A stretch of 64,000 bases of DNA from Haliclona indistincta. Lineage: Eukaryota; Porifera; Demospongiae; Haplosclerida; Chalinidae. The notes beneath the pieces are model-generated. The model saw only the letters and a program-made list of their open reading frames with translations, was not told the DNA's origin and did not search any database. Shown here piece after piece: positions 43,726 through 54,933 of this stretch (positions within the stretch are counted from its first letter, which is position 1; every line of letters starts with the position of its first letter). The stretch lies in assembly GCA_964017065.1 (NCBI GenBank), contig OZ024784.1, positions 600,382-664,381 on the forward strand. Direction: 5' to 3'. The position numbers and the translations under genes are program-made.

Positions 43726-45379
43726 ATGATTTGCACAAAGGTTCAAAATTTACTGCATGTGTGTACATGTACATTTAAAACTCTCCTGAACTATTCTATA
43801 ATATGCAGGTGTTGCAGTTCTGTTGCTGGTGTTAGCTGCTATTGTGGAGCACTCCGACTGTGCACCACTAGCCGGCACTAAGAATGACACAAAGAGAGAT
43901 GAAGAATTGTTTGAAGGAGATATCATAATCTCAGAGGAAATGATTCGTCAGTACTACAACATCACTGACTGTGAACTAAAGACTGGGCAAAAGTTCCGTA
44001 ATCGCACACGACCTGAACGAGGTGCTTCAAACGTGTCAAGTAAACTATGGCCCGATGGAATAGTGTATTATACATTTGATCCCAGCTTTCCAAATCAAGT
44101 AGCCATGACAATTCGAGATGCCATGGATGACTATGAGAGTAAAACTTGCTTGAGATTTGTAGTGAGAAACTCCGGGAATCGCATCAAGGTTGGTTCTGAG
44201 AATACAGGATGTTGGAGTATTGTTGGAATGAGTGGAAGGGGTGAACAAGACCTCAACATGAGCCCACGTTGTAATACATTTGCCACAGCACTGCATGAGA
44301 TTGGTCATGCTATCGGTTTCTGGCACGAGCAGTCTCGACCCGATCGTGACTCATATGTCAATATTCTTTATCACAATATAGAAGGAGAATTTTATTATCG
44401 ATATTTTATGAAACGTAATGATATAGACTCTCTGGGAGTTGTGTATGATTATGGCTCCATCATGCATTATGGAACACATTACGCCTCTAGATTTGGTGGT
44501 GGTCCCATTATAGAAGTGAACAACCCAACTGAGTACTCAAATCAAGGTAGTCCTACACTTGGGCAGGAAAATGGACTTAGTGCCAAGGACATTGAGCAAG
44601 TGAATCTTCTATACAGTTGTCCTAAATCTGGTGTTAATGGTAGTAGGCTAAGGATTGTAGTTCGAAATGGAGTGAGTCTTCCTGACACAGATCCATTGCT
44701 CAATGCCCCTGATCCATATGTCAGAATCACAGCTGTCCACACCTCTACTGTAACAAGACACACGTCTGTCAAATCTGGCACTCAGAACCCAACATGGAAC
44801 GAACTGATTGATCTTGGTGTCTACCAATGGAAATATTTCCGAGTCCAAATATGGGACGATGACAACTTTCCTACTTTTGGTGATGATAAAATGTCAGTCT
44901 CTGAATCATTTGCACTGACAGCAACTGGCTCCAGGAAAAATGTGAAGCACTGTACTAACCCTTCCTGTAGTGGGTACCTGTGGCTAGACTACTATCTCTG
45001 TCCCAATGGATGGAGTGGTGATAACTGTGCTCACAGATGGGGTAACCTACGATTCTATATTCGCTATGGTCATAATCTACCAGATGAAGACAGCTGGTGG
45101 AACAACAGTGATCCTTATGTGGAGATTATTGCTTACAATTCAGAAGGAACTTCTGTTCGTAGAACAACTTCTACCAAGGGTGGATACCAGAGTCCGGATT
45201 GGAACCAGACCCTATATTTTGGCAAAGATGCATGGAAACGATTCAAGGTAAAAGTCTGGGATAGCGACTGGAATGCTGACGGTGCACTTTCGAATCAGCA
45301 TACAGTGACGATCACCTCTGGATCTCACACGTACCTTACACACAGTGGATATATCAAGTATGACTACTACTTTCAGTAA
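43726..45379 (+). pseudogene. Astacin-C2-C2 metalloprotease gene 1, start exon probably disrupted
   Basis: Exon 2 (43809-45379) is fully open and keeps the HEIGHAIGFWHEQSRPDRD zinc site, the SIMHY Met-turn, four astacin cysteines and both C2 domains, and is very like gene 4. The tiny start exon is the problem: genes 2 and 4 have a 22-base exon in phase 1, whereas here 7 bases are missing (ATGATTTGCACAAAG/GTTCAA, 15 bases). The first exon therefore joins exon 2 out of frame and reaches a stop within about nine codons. An in-frame ATG further upstream lies before the TATA box and should not be transcribed. It may be a recent pseudogene, or may use another start I cannot see. Confidence 0.65.
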
Positions 45380-45591
45380 CTGATCCAGTTACAGTGTGTG
45401 ATATAATGGACCACAATAGCTGTATGATGTCTTGATCTCAGTAGTGTAGCTAGCAATACATTAGTCCCTTTGGTTTGTTGACTATAAATTTAACAACATT
45501 TTAAATTTGAGAGCAAGAAAAATAATACATAATTATGCATGTTATATTGACTGCAGTATCACAATTATTTGTCTCGTCATGCATGCCCCAT

Positions 45592-45686
45592 GATGATATT
45601 AACCCTCTCTACACTGATTACTATTTTCAGTCACACTATTGCATTATTTATTTATTCTCATCAAATTAAAAACTAAAATTAATGAT
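45592..45686. repeat. Repeat A, copy 2
   Basis: Matches 41562-41650 at nearly every base. It marks the 5' border of the duplicated unit that carries astacin gene 2. Confidence 0.75.
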
Positions 45687-45914
45687 TATTATTTTATGTA
45701 GCTACATATAGTGGGGCAGCAGGGTGGGTGATGGTAATAAGAAGTAGCATATCAACAAGAAAACATGGCTGTTCTGCATAAACACATGATTGTGACAAGA
45801 CCATGTTTATGTTAAAATTGCATGTGATCTCCTGATTTTAATCTGGTCCAGCATATCATCCTAATCTACTGTAAATAATAGCTGTCTCTGGTCTGTAGTC
45901 TCAAGATGAGGCTA

Positions 45915-46030
45915 GCCATGGTACATCTGTAGTCTCAAGATGAGGCTAGCCATGCACATCTGTAGTCTCAAGATGAGGCTAGCCATGGTACATCTGTAGT
46001 CTCAAGATGAGGCTAGCCATGGTACATATG
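45915..46030. repeat. ~34-bp tandem repeat, four copies
   Basis: The unit tctgtagtctcaagatgagg then ctagccatggtaca is present once in the matching flanks of genes 1 and 4 but about four times here. Confidence 0.8.
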
Positions 46031-46166
46031 CTGATATGATTGTGTTTTCAATTTAGTCCACCCATGCACTGCATACGGACAGTCTTAAGTTTGAAATCAA
46101 CAACCTATCCTAGCAAACTAGTCTACTTTCTCTCAATCCTTGCCCTCTCTCTTATTTTACTGGCTA

Positions 46167-46447
46167 CAGTGGCGATTCTACAGGGGGGCCTGGGGGGGCA
46201 AGGCCCCCCCAACCATAGCCAGTGCCCCTCCAAGATTATTACTAATAAAAGTAGTACACTGATCTTATCGGCTGATTGACAGTATCTGTGACTCCACTAT
46301 GAACCAGAGTGTTCAAAAACGTGGCTCGAACGCTCCAAAACACACGAATTTTGACCGAAAATGGGCGTGGTTTACACTGTTTTCGCGGGCGCGCAAGCGC
46401 GCCCATCTTTGTCCCCCTCCTAACTGTAAATCCTGGCTACGCCACTG
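46167..46447. mobile_element. hAT-like MITE, 281 bp, with 8-bp target duplication
   Basis: It begins CAGTGGCG and ends CGCCACTG (inverted) and is flanked by perfect 8-bp copies of ACTGGCTA (46159-46166 and 46448-46455). The matching flanks of genes 1 and 4 have the uninterrupted site (ttagtggctatacaaatatc). It contains G-runs and C-runs that could fold, and has no transposase. Confidence 0.85.
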
Positions 46448-46482
46448 ACTGGCTATATGAATATCAATTGCACATCGAAGTA

Positions 46483-46881
46483 CAGTGCAACCTCGATTAT
46501 CCGGACAGCTTTGGCCACCGAAAATTTCTAGACGTCCGGATAACCGAAAAAGTCAGGATAACGAAAATCAAAATGGCGGCCATTCACAAACATCCGAACG
46601 ATGGCAATAGAGGCTTAGATCGTTGAGATCGCACTCTCTTGTTTATGCAAACATTGTTTCCTACCGTGGGAAGGTGAAATAAACCAGACAGCTTGGCTAC
46701 AGAACTGTAGAAAACAACGAGCAAACAGCAGCGTGGCCGTTAATTATATTCATAACGTGTAACATCGTAAGCGCTAATTATATTCATAGAATCTTGTAGA
46801 TACCAAATATCTAATTATCCGAAAACAAGCTCCTCCAGCTAGTCCGGATAATCGAGGGTACGGATAATCGAGGTTGCACTG
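46483..46881. mobile_element. pogo/Tigger-like MITE, 399 bp, TA target site
   Basis: Terminal inverted repeats CAGTGCAACCTCGATTATCC and its inverse (ending ggttgcactg) are flanked by TA on both sides. The empty site (gaagtactcacaaatc) is preserved upstream of genes 1 and 4. An inner second copy of the end motif (ccggataatcgaggg) lies just inside the right end. There is no transposase, so it is non-autonomous. Confidence 0.88.
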
Positions 46882-48039
46882 TACTCACAAATCTACTTTT
46901 CATGTGTATTTTATTAAAAATTATTATGCTAAATTTTGAAGGAAACAATCCATTCACTATAGTACACATAGAGACTGCAAGCAATCAGACATTATCATCC
47001 TCATCTTTAGCATTTTGCAAACTTTTTTGCTTGTATTCATTCAAGCTAGGTTGTTTGGATTTGAGATCATCACATTATCAGGGTTAAAACATTATTATAG
47101 CACAAACATGTTGTTCACGTCAATAATACCAGATGGGCTACTATAGCATGCATGCATGTCCTTTCTCCTCTGGAGTAAGTTACAATTATTGCTTCCTGTT
47201 TGCGCTTTCACCAGTTGAACTCTTGCAATAGAAATCAGTTTTTGTTGTTTTTCTATAATAATTATAGACACTAACACAAAATACCAAAATGCTGATACAA
47301 GGTGCGTGTCTTTTAAGAAAATATCTAAATGAAGAAGATGAGTTATGTTGGTGGTGTTAACAGTGCTATTGTCGAGTACACGGTTGCTTGTGTGCCACAT
47401 CTACTAGTCGAAAAAATATGACTCAATGTACACTGAGGGAATATTTGGTGGTTTTTGAAAATGTCAAATTTTTAGCAATTAGCACCCTGTAATGATTTTG
47501 TGTAAGGATTGTTTCTCCTGGTAGGCTTGCTATATTGCAGTACAGAGAATTTATTACTTCTTGCAAGAAAGATTTGAGTGTAAAGCGCCACCTTGCAGTC
47601 ACTAATGTGTCAAGTCACTGGTATTTATTCACACAGTGGAGCATGATGAAAGACTTAATGGGAATTTAACGCATTAGTGCTCCACGCTTTACGGTCTACG
47701 GTTTACGCTTTACCCTTGCAAGAAGTAATAAAATCGCTGTATGTGTGCAGGTCAAACATTCTGACAGCATAGATGCTAAGCCATTGCAAATTCATTAGTG
47801 CTAGCAATTAGACATGATCAGCCACATTTGCTGGTAAATTACAGTACATGCATTATCTGAGTTAAACACAAGTGCAAACATGTTTACAGATTTTGTGTCA
47901 AAAATACCAGGTGCTTGCTACTACAGAGTGCATGCCCTTTCTCCTCTAGAGTATGTTACAATTATCATTTCCTATTTGCACTTTCTATGTAGCCTCACCA
48001 CAATGAACTCTTGTATCAAAAATTCATTTCTACAAATTC

Positions 48040-48047
48040 TATAAAAG
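48040..48047 (+). promoter_or_regulatory. TATA box of astacin gene 2
   Basis: TATAAAAG, 54 bp before the ATG at 48094. Confidence 0.7.
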
Positions 48048-48093
48048 CAGCTCAATTCTACCAGCCACATCAGACCAAAAACAGGAGGCGAAG

Positions 48094-49732
48094 ATGATCT
48101 GCAGAATCTATAAAGGTCTAAAATCTACATTTTAGACTTTCCTTAACTATTCTATATGCAGGTGTTGCAGTTCTGTTGCTGGTGTTAGCTGCTATTGTGG
48201 AGCACACCGACTGTGCACCACTAGCCGGCACTAAGAATGACACAAAGAGAGATGAAGAATTGTTTGAAGGAGATATCGTAATCTCAGAGGAAATGATTCG
48301 TCACTACTACAACATCACTGACTATGAACTAAAGACTGGGGAAAAGTTCCGTAATCGCACACGAACTGAACGAGGTGCTACAAGTGTGTCAAGTAAACTA
48401 TGGCCTAATGGAATAGTGTATTACACATTTGATCCCAGCCTTCCAAATCAAGTAGCCATGACAGTTCGAGATGCCATGGATGACTATGAGAAGAAGACTT
48501 GCTTGAGATTTGCTGTAAAAAGCTCGGGAAACCGCATCAAGGTTGGTTCTGCAAATACTGGATGTTGGAGTAAGGTTGGAATGATTGGAGGAGGTGAACA
48601 AGACCTCAACCTTCAAAACCCAAGTTGTAATACATTACGCACAGCATTGCATGAGATTGGTCATGCTATCGGTTTCTGGCACGAGCAGTCTCGACCCGAT
48701 CGTGACTCTTATGTCAATATTCTCTATGCGAACGTTATTGCAGATAAGTCACACAATTTTATGAAACGTAATGATATAGACTCTCTGGGAGTTGTGTATG
48801 ATTATGGCTCCATTATGCATTATGGAACACATGCCTTCTCTACTGGTGGCCCCACTATAGAAGTGAACAACCCAACTGAGTACTCAAATCAAGGTAGTCC
48901 TACACTTGGGCAGCAAAATGGACTTAGTGCCAAGGACATTGAGCAAGTGAATCTTCTATACAGTTGTCCTAAATCTGGTGTTAATGGTAGGCTAAGGATT
49001 GTAGTTCGAAATGGAGTGAGTCTTCCTGACACAGATCCATGGCTCAATGCCCCTGATCCATATGTTAGAATCACAGCTGTCCACACCTCTACTGTAACAA
49101 GACAGACATCTGTCAAATCAGGCACTCAGAACCCAACATGGAACGAGCTAATTGATCTTGGTGTCTACCAGTGGAAATATTTCCGAGTCCAAATATGGGA
49201 CGATGACAACTTTCTCACTTTCGGTGATGATAAAATGTCAGTCTCTGAAACATTTGCACTGACAGCAACCGGGTCCAGGAAAAATGTGAAGCACTGTACT
49301 AACCCTTCCTGTAGTGGGTACCTGTGGCTAGACTACTATCTCTGTCCCAATGGATGGAGTGGTGATAACTGTGCTCATAGATGGGCTAACCTACGATTCT
49401 ATATACGCTATGGTCGCGATCTACCAGATGAAGATGGCTGGTGGAATAACAGTGATCCTTATGTGGAGGTCATTGCTTATAATTTAGACGGAACTTCTGT
49501 TCGTAGAATAACTTCTACCAAGGATGGAGACCAGAGTCCAGATTGGAACCAGAACCTATATTTTGGCAATGATGCATGGAAACGATTCAAGATAAAAGTC
49601 TGGGATAGCGACTGGAATGCTGACGATGCACTTTCGAATCAGCAGACAGTGACGATCACCTCTGGATCTCACACGTACCTCACACACAACTGCCACAGTG
49701 GCTATATCAAGTATGACTACTACTTTCAGTAA
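48094..49732 (+). CDS. Astacin-C2-C2 metalloprotease gene 2
   Basis: Exon 1 is 48094-48115 (MICRIYK plus one base) and exon 2 is 48162-49732, separated by a 46-bp intron, giving 530 residues in frame. Domain order and active-site motifs match gene 4. Differences: the zymogen cleavage region reads RTERGATS, the loop after NILY is one residue shorter, and the second C2 domain reads DEDGWWNNSDPYVE with an extra Cys pair near the end (HNCHSGYIKYDY), where genes 1 and 4 lack these cysteines. It is preceded by the two MITE insertions in its upstream flank. Confidence 0.85.
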
Positions 49733-50521
49733 CTGATCCAGTTGCATAGACCACAATAGCTGTATGATTGTCTTGAGCTCAGTAGTGTAGCTAGCAATAC
49801 ATTAGTCCCTTTGGTTTGTTGACTGTAAATTTAACAACATTTTAAATTTGAGAACAAGAAAAATACATAATTATGCATGTTATATTGACTGCAGTATCAC
49901 AAATATTTGTCTCGTCATGCATGCAATAAAATAATTTCACTAGTGTTGTAAAGAAAAGGGCTTTAATTTTAGCTCAAATTTCCTAAGTAAATACTATAAT
50001 CTTCGTAATACATGTATGTATTAGTTTTTCCAACAGTGTTGCTAGTCATATCATGCTCAATCTTAGTAAAATCTTTTGAAAACCCAACATAAAATATTGT
50101 AGCTATAGTTGCTTTCCTCAAAGTGTAAATTATCATTTCCTTGTTACACTTTCTATAAGCCCTACTAATACTGATGAAGTATAAGGTGGTGTATTCAACA
50201 TGATTTGCTAGCTCTACAGTATAATTAGCAGTTTATAGGATCAACACTGTGGACAAGGCTAATAAAAGTAGCTCACAATCACAAGTCTAATCAGAGTGAG
50301 ACAAGAAGCAAAAAGATAAAATATCAGGTGACTGTGTAGTAGCTACTCATTCTCTTATAGCTGAGTATGTTTAAATTATCAATTCCAGCTGGTGCTGATT
50401 ACCCAGCTGGCATGTTCTGATAATGCATACATGAAAATGTGGTTATCTATGTCACCAGTTCAATACTTATGATCATCACGTGCTTATAACATAGACTTTA
50501 GTCTGTCTCACTTGAAATGGC
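49733..50521. other. Spacer between astacin genes 2 and 3
   Basis: AT-rich, with no gene seen. Largely matched by 56595-57354 between genes 4 and 5, showing that the 2-3 and 4-5 pairs are duplicates. Confidence 0.7.
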
Positions 50522-50527
50522 TATAAA
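50522..50527 (+). promoter_or_regulatory. TATA box of astacin gene 3
   Basis: TATAAA in ggctataaatgaagtcac, 85 bp before the ATG at 50607. Confidence 0.6.
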
Positions 50528-50606
50528 TGAAGTCACTAGCCTGCCTACTCAGCATCACAATCACTACCTGTACTGCTGTTAGTTAGAATAATTATATTTT
50601 TGGAAA

Positions 50607-52264
50607 ATGTTCATGAGCAAAATCTTGAAAGGTAGTAAAATTATATGTATTTTTTCTGTATTATATCATGCAAGTGCTCCTTTAATGCAGGTGTTGCAGT
50701 TCTGTTGCTGGTGTTAGCTGCTATTGTGGAGCACACCGACTGTGCACCACTAGCCGGCACTAAGAATGACACAAAGAGAGATGAAGAATTGTTTGAAGGA
50801 GATATCGTAATCTCAGAGGAAATGATTCGTCACTACTACAACATCACTGACTATGAACTAAAGACTGGGGAAAAGTTCCATTTTAACACAAGAAGCAAAC
50901 GAGGTGCTACAAATCAGTTATACAGACTTTGGCCTAATGGAATAGTTTATTACATGTTCGATCCTGACCTCCCAGTGCACATTGCAATGAGAGTTCGAGA
51001 TGCCATGGATGATTTTGAGAATAAAACCTGCTTGAGATTTGGTGTCAATGGGGCAGGAAATCGCATCAAGATTGTATCAAAGTATTCAGGATGTTGGAGT
51101 ATGGTTGGAATGTTTGGAGGAGGTGAACAAGAGCTTAATCTTCAATATCCGAACTGTGATTCATTTGGCATTACTCTGCACGAGATTGGTCACGCTATTG
51201 GTTTCTTTCATGAGCAGTCTCGACCTGACCGTGACTCATATGTCAATGTACTTTATGTGAATATTCCAGCAAGCAAGAGGTACAACTTTATGAAACGTAA
51301 TGATATCAACTCACTTGGTGTTAAATATGATTATGGCTCTATAATGCACTATGGAACACATGCCTTCTCTCGTAACGGTCAACCCACTATACAAGTCAAC
51401 AACCCAAATGCATATACCAATCAAGGCAATCCTAAGATTGGGCAAAGAATTGGTCTTAGTGCCAAGGACATTGAGCAAGTGAATCTTCTCTACAGTTGTC
51501 CTAAAACTGGCATATACGGCAGACTCAGGATTGTAGTGCGATATGCAGTGAGTCTTCCTGACACAGATCCATTGCTCAATGCCCCTGATCCATATGTTAG
51601 GATTACAGCTGTCCACACCTCTACTGTAACAAGACACACATCTGTCAAATCAGGCACTCAGAACCCAACATGGAACGAACTGATTGATCTTGGTGTCTAC
51701 CAATGGAAATATTTCCGAGTCCAAATATGGGACGATGACAACTTTCTTACTTCCAGTGATGACGCAATGTCAGTCTCTGAATCATTTGCTCCTACTGCAA
51801 TTGGGTCTAAGAAGAATGTGAAGCACTGTACTAATCCTTCCTGTAGTGGATACCTGTGGCTAGACTACTATCTCTGTCCCAACGGATGGAGTGGTGATAA
51901 CTGTGCTCATAGATGGGGTAACCTACGATTCTTTATACGCTTTGGTCGCAATCTACCAGATGAAGACGGCTGGTGGAACGACAGTGATCCTTATGTGGAG
52001 GTCATTGCTTACAATTTAGAAGGAACTTCTGTTCGTAAAATAACTTCTACCAAGAATGGAGACCAGAGTCCGGATTGGAACGAGAGTTTACAATTTGGTA
52101 TTGATGCATGGAAACGCTTCAAGATAAAAGTCTGGGATAGTGATTACAACGCAGATGATCCACTATCAAATCAACAAATGATGTCAATCTCGTATGGAAC
52201 TCATGCCTATATTGTCCACAAGTGCAACAGTGGATACATTAAGTTTGATTACCAGTTTCTGTAA
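50607..52264 (+). CDS. Astacin-C2-C2 metalloprotease gene 3 (furin-type site)
   Basis: Exon 1 is 50607-50631 (MFMSKILK plus one base) and exon 2 is 50691-52264, giving 532 residues. Signal peptide, FEGDI pro-segment, then T-R-S-K-R before GATNQLYRLWPNG: a furin-like cleavage site not present in genes 1, 2, 4 and 6. The zinc site is LHEIGHAIGFFHEQSRPDRD with SIMHYG as Met-turn. The C2 domains are followed by a C-terminal VHKCNSGYIKFDYQFL. It forms a close pair with gene 5 and is followed by a truncated oxidase copy, as gene 5 is followed by the intact oxidase. Confidence 0.86.
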
Positions 52265-52422
52265 CTAACATGAACTGATGTACTGTTTCTGTAGAGTGAG
52301 ATTTGTTTATTTTTCTGACGTAGTAACTAAAGCTACTGAAGGAATTTTTTACAAAGTTTTCTTTCATGAAACAGTTTATTATCTACATATAATAATGAAA
52401 AAAGACTCGCTAATAGTAATAA

Positions 52423-52697
52423 TTACAGTTTAGACGTGTTCTCAGCACATACATCAGCTATCACCATGTCTGCTATCTCCTCGGCAGAACCCCATGACAG
52501 TGCCATTGCCAGGTGACCATGCCCATAGCAGTGAATAATGATTGGCTTGCTTGCCTCTCTCTCCAATCTCATTCCTCCTTTCCTCATCGGTCGTATCCCT
52601 ACCCATGTATCCACCACCTCTGCCTCTGACAGACTCGGATTGATCTCTTGACAGCGCTTCAGAATTCCCTCAACTTTACTAGAATCAATCTCTGTAA
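52423..52697 (-). pseudogene. Truncated D-amino-acid oxidase 3' fragment
   Basis: Nearly identical to the last ~275 bases of the intact oxidase gene (59245-59520): DTWVGIRPMRKGGMRLERE ... CYGHGH and the C-terminal S-K-L remain open. The match stops abruptly at tctctgta (52697), where an interspersed repeat B copy begins. The FAD-binding N-terminal three quarters are absent, so it cannot encode a working enzyme. Confidence 0.88.
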
Positions 52698-52699
52698 CA

Positions 52700-53035
52700 G
52701 CTCTGCTCGCTCCGGCTCACCTGTCGAGCAGCTAAGTGAACTCAAACACGCTTTCGCTCGCTAGTTTCACTGCTGCCAATGGAGTCGCGCGAGCTGTACT
52801 ATCACAGATCAAGCCTTCAAGTTGCACTGTAGCCATCTGTAGACAGTTTTGTCTATGAAGTAGGCCCGAGCGCTCAAGACGGCTGTTTAGGTTAGCAAAT
52901 CACGCCATAACTTCAAAACAAAGGCTTTAATAGCAAATCTGTCAAATTTGATTTTCATAAACTATCGAGATCTACCTGTATTGCAAGTTTCAGCGCTTAG
53001 TAGCAAGCGGTTGCTGAGATACGCATTGCGGACAC
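52700..53035. repeat. Interspersed repeat B, copy 2 (diverged)
   Basis: Shares gcaaatcacgccataact, tttcataaact, ttcagcgcttagtagcaagc and ggttgctgagatacgcattg with the other copies. Located exactly at the oxidase-fragment breakpoint. Confidence 0.75.
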
Positions 53036-53158
53036 ACACACACGGAAAGGCTTTCCTGGCTCACTGTCCACACTCTTTTTCACCTCCTTCGTGTTATTTA
53101 TTTCTCCTTCATCGTCATCAAAGACGCTATCATCATCAAAGACGCTATATTCAGCCAT
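52997..53158 (-). other. Small acidic reading frame, possible orphan first exon
   Basis: A 53-codon frame, MAEYSVFDDDSVFDDDEGE ... EPGKPF, running into repeat B. The doubled SVFDDD unit and the acidic start followed by KEVKKS look like a real protein N-terminus rather than random sequence. It may be the first exon of a gene cut by the duplication or by repeat insertion. Confidence 0.3.
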
Positions 53159-53384
53159 AACTTAGAAGTTAGAGCAGCAGGTAGTTTGAACCACGTGGAA
53201 TCCGTATACCAACGTACACCAACGTAAACGTTTGCGAACCTTTCGCACTAAAACCACTGCACGGGTTCTCATTTTATTTTACTATACGTACTGGAAAAGG
53301 TCTCTGAATCGGGTGCACACACACACAAACGAACAGACTACTGTATGCCTCGTGGCTCCGCCCACACCTCGGCATAATAAAGAT

Positions 53385-53790
53385 ACAAGCTGTTTTACTG
53401 AAGACCTGCTTGGACTGTAGACCTTGCTCGCTCAGGCTCACTCGAAGAGCAAGATGAGTCTGAAGACGTTTTCGCTCGCTTGTTTCATAGCTGCTTATGG
53501 AGTCGTATGAGCTGCACTTTCATAGATCAAGCGCGATACGCGATGTAGCCAGTTGTGGACAGTACTGTCTCTGAAGGAAGCCCGAACGCTCGTAACGGCA
53601 GTCCAGGCGAGCAAATCACGCCATAACTCGAAAACAAAGCCTGTAATCACAATTCTGCCAAATTTGTTTTTCATAAACTACTGAGTTCTACCTGTGTTGC
53701 TAATTTCAGCGCTTAGTAGCAAGCGGTTGCTGAGATACGCATTGTGAACACACAGCCAGACAGTGCAGCTAGAACTGCCATCTCTGCTTC
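53385..53790. repeat. Interspersed repeat B, copy 3
   Basis: Nearly identical to 42200-42600, with the same flank on its right, so it was carried along in the segmental duplication. Confidence 0.85.
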
Positions 53791-54877
53791 CCAAATCATT
53801 TTCCTGGCTAGAAAATCAGATCACTGGTCTAAAGATGAACCTTTATTGATATAGTTCTTTCCCTTTATTAATTTTATTTGTTTGTTTCTATTTTTGTTTG
53901 TATTATCTACATGTTGTTATTTACTGTTATTTATCCCTCCCTTGCCAAGCCCATGCCTTTTCCAAAAGTATGTACTCTTGTTGTCCTAGGGTTCCTTTCT
54001 TGTATTCATCTCTTATCTATCCTTCATTCGCTTGTGTACATAATTATAATGAACAAGTTGGTATAAAAAAACACCAAACGAACAGACTACTGTATGCCTA
54101 CACGACGTGGCTCCACCCACTGAGGCATGAAAGGACAGAAACATGGGTTTTTTGCGCAAACACAATAATTGTGTGATTGTGACAAGACCTGGACAAGACC
54201 ATGTTTATGTTACCATAATTAAATTTGCATGTGATCTCCTGATTTTAATCTGACCCAGCATACCATCCTAATCTACTGTAAATGATAGCTGTCTCTGATC
54301 TGTAGTCTCAAGATGAGGCTACCCATGCATGGTCTGCTGATATGATTGTGTAGTCCACCCATGCACTGCATACGGACAGTCTTAAGTTTGAAATCGACAA
54401 CCTATCCTAGCAAACTAGTCTACTGTCTCTCAATCCTTGCCCTCTCTCTTATTTTAGTGGCTATACAAATATCAATTGCACATTGAAGTACTCACAAATC
54501 TACTTTCATGTGTGAAAATTTGCTAAATTTTGTAGAGAACAAATAATTCATTCATTATAGTACACATATTATAGAGACCGCAAGCAATCACACATGATCG
54601 TCCTCATCTTTAGCATTTTGCAAACCTTTGTGCTTGTATTCATTCAAGCTAGAGTATTATAGTATTAGAGTATTATAGTATTAGAGATTGTTTGGACTTG
54701 AGATCATCCCATTATCAGGGGTTAAAAATATTATTATAGCACAAACATGTTTACAGATTCATGTCAAGTTGCTACTGTAGCATGCATGTCCTTTCTCCTC
54801 TCGAGTAAGTATCGTTTCCTGTTATATAACCTCACCACAATGGACTATTGTATCAAAAAATTCATTTCTACAAATTC
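53791..54877. other. Upstream flank of astacin gene 4 (duplicated segment)
   Basis: Matches 42601-43669 upstream of gene 1 over its whole length with small indels. Contains the empty sites for both MITEs seen upstream of gene 2. Confidence 0.75.
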
Positions 54878-54885
54878 TATAAAAG
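54878..54885 (+). promoter_or_regulatory. TATA box of astacin gene 4
   Basis: TATAAAAG, 56 bp before the ATG at 54934. Confidence 0.7.
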
Positions 54886-54933
54886 CAGCTCAATTGAACC
54901 ATCGGCATCAGACCAGAAAAACAGAAGGTGAAG

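Noticed and set aside
43623..43740. Upstream ATG (about 43632) that would restore the frame of astacin gene 1
   Set aside because: It lies before the TATA box shared with genes 2 and 4, so it should not be in the transcript, and it would put 30 polar residues before the signal sequence.
44045..44326. Antisense frames over the astacin zinc site
   Set aside because: They recur in every paralogue simply because the sense strand is conserved, and have no gene features of their own.
46175..46215. G-run/C-run hairpin as a G-quadruplex regulatory element
   Set aside because: It lies inside the hAT-like MITE and is better explained as part of that element.
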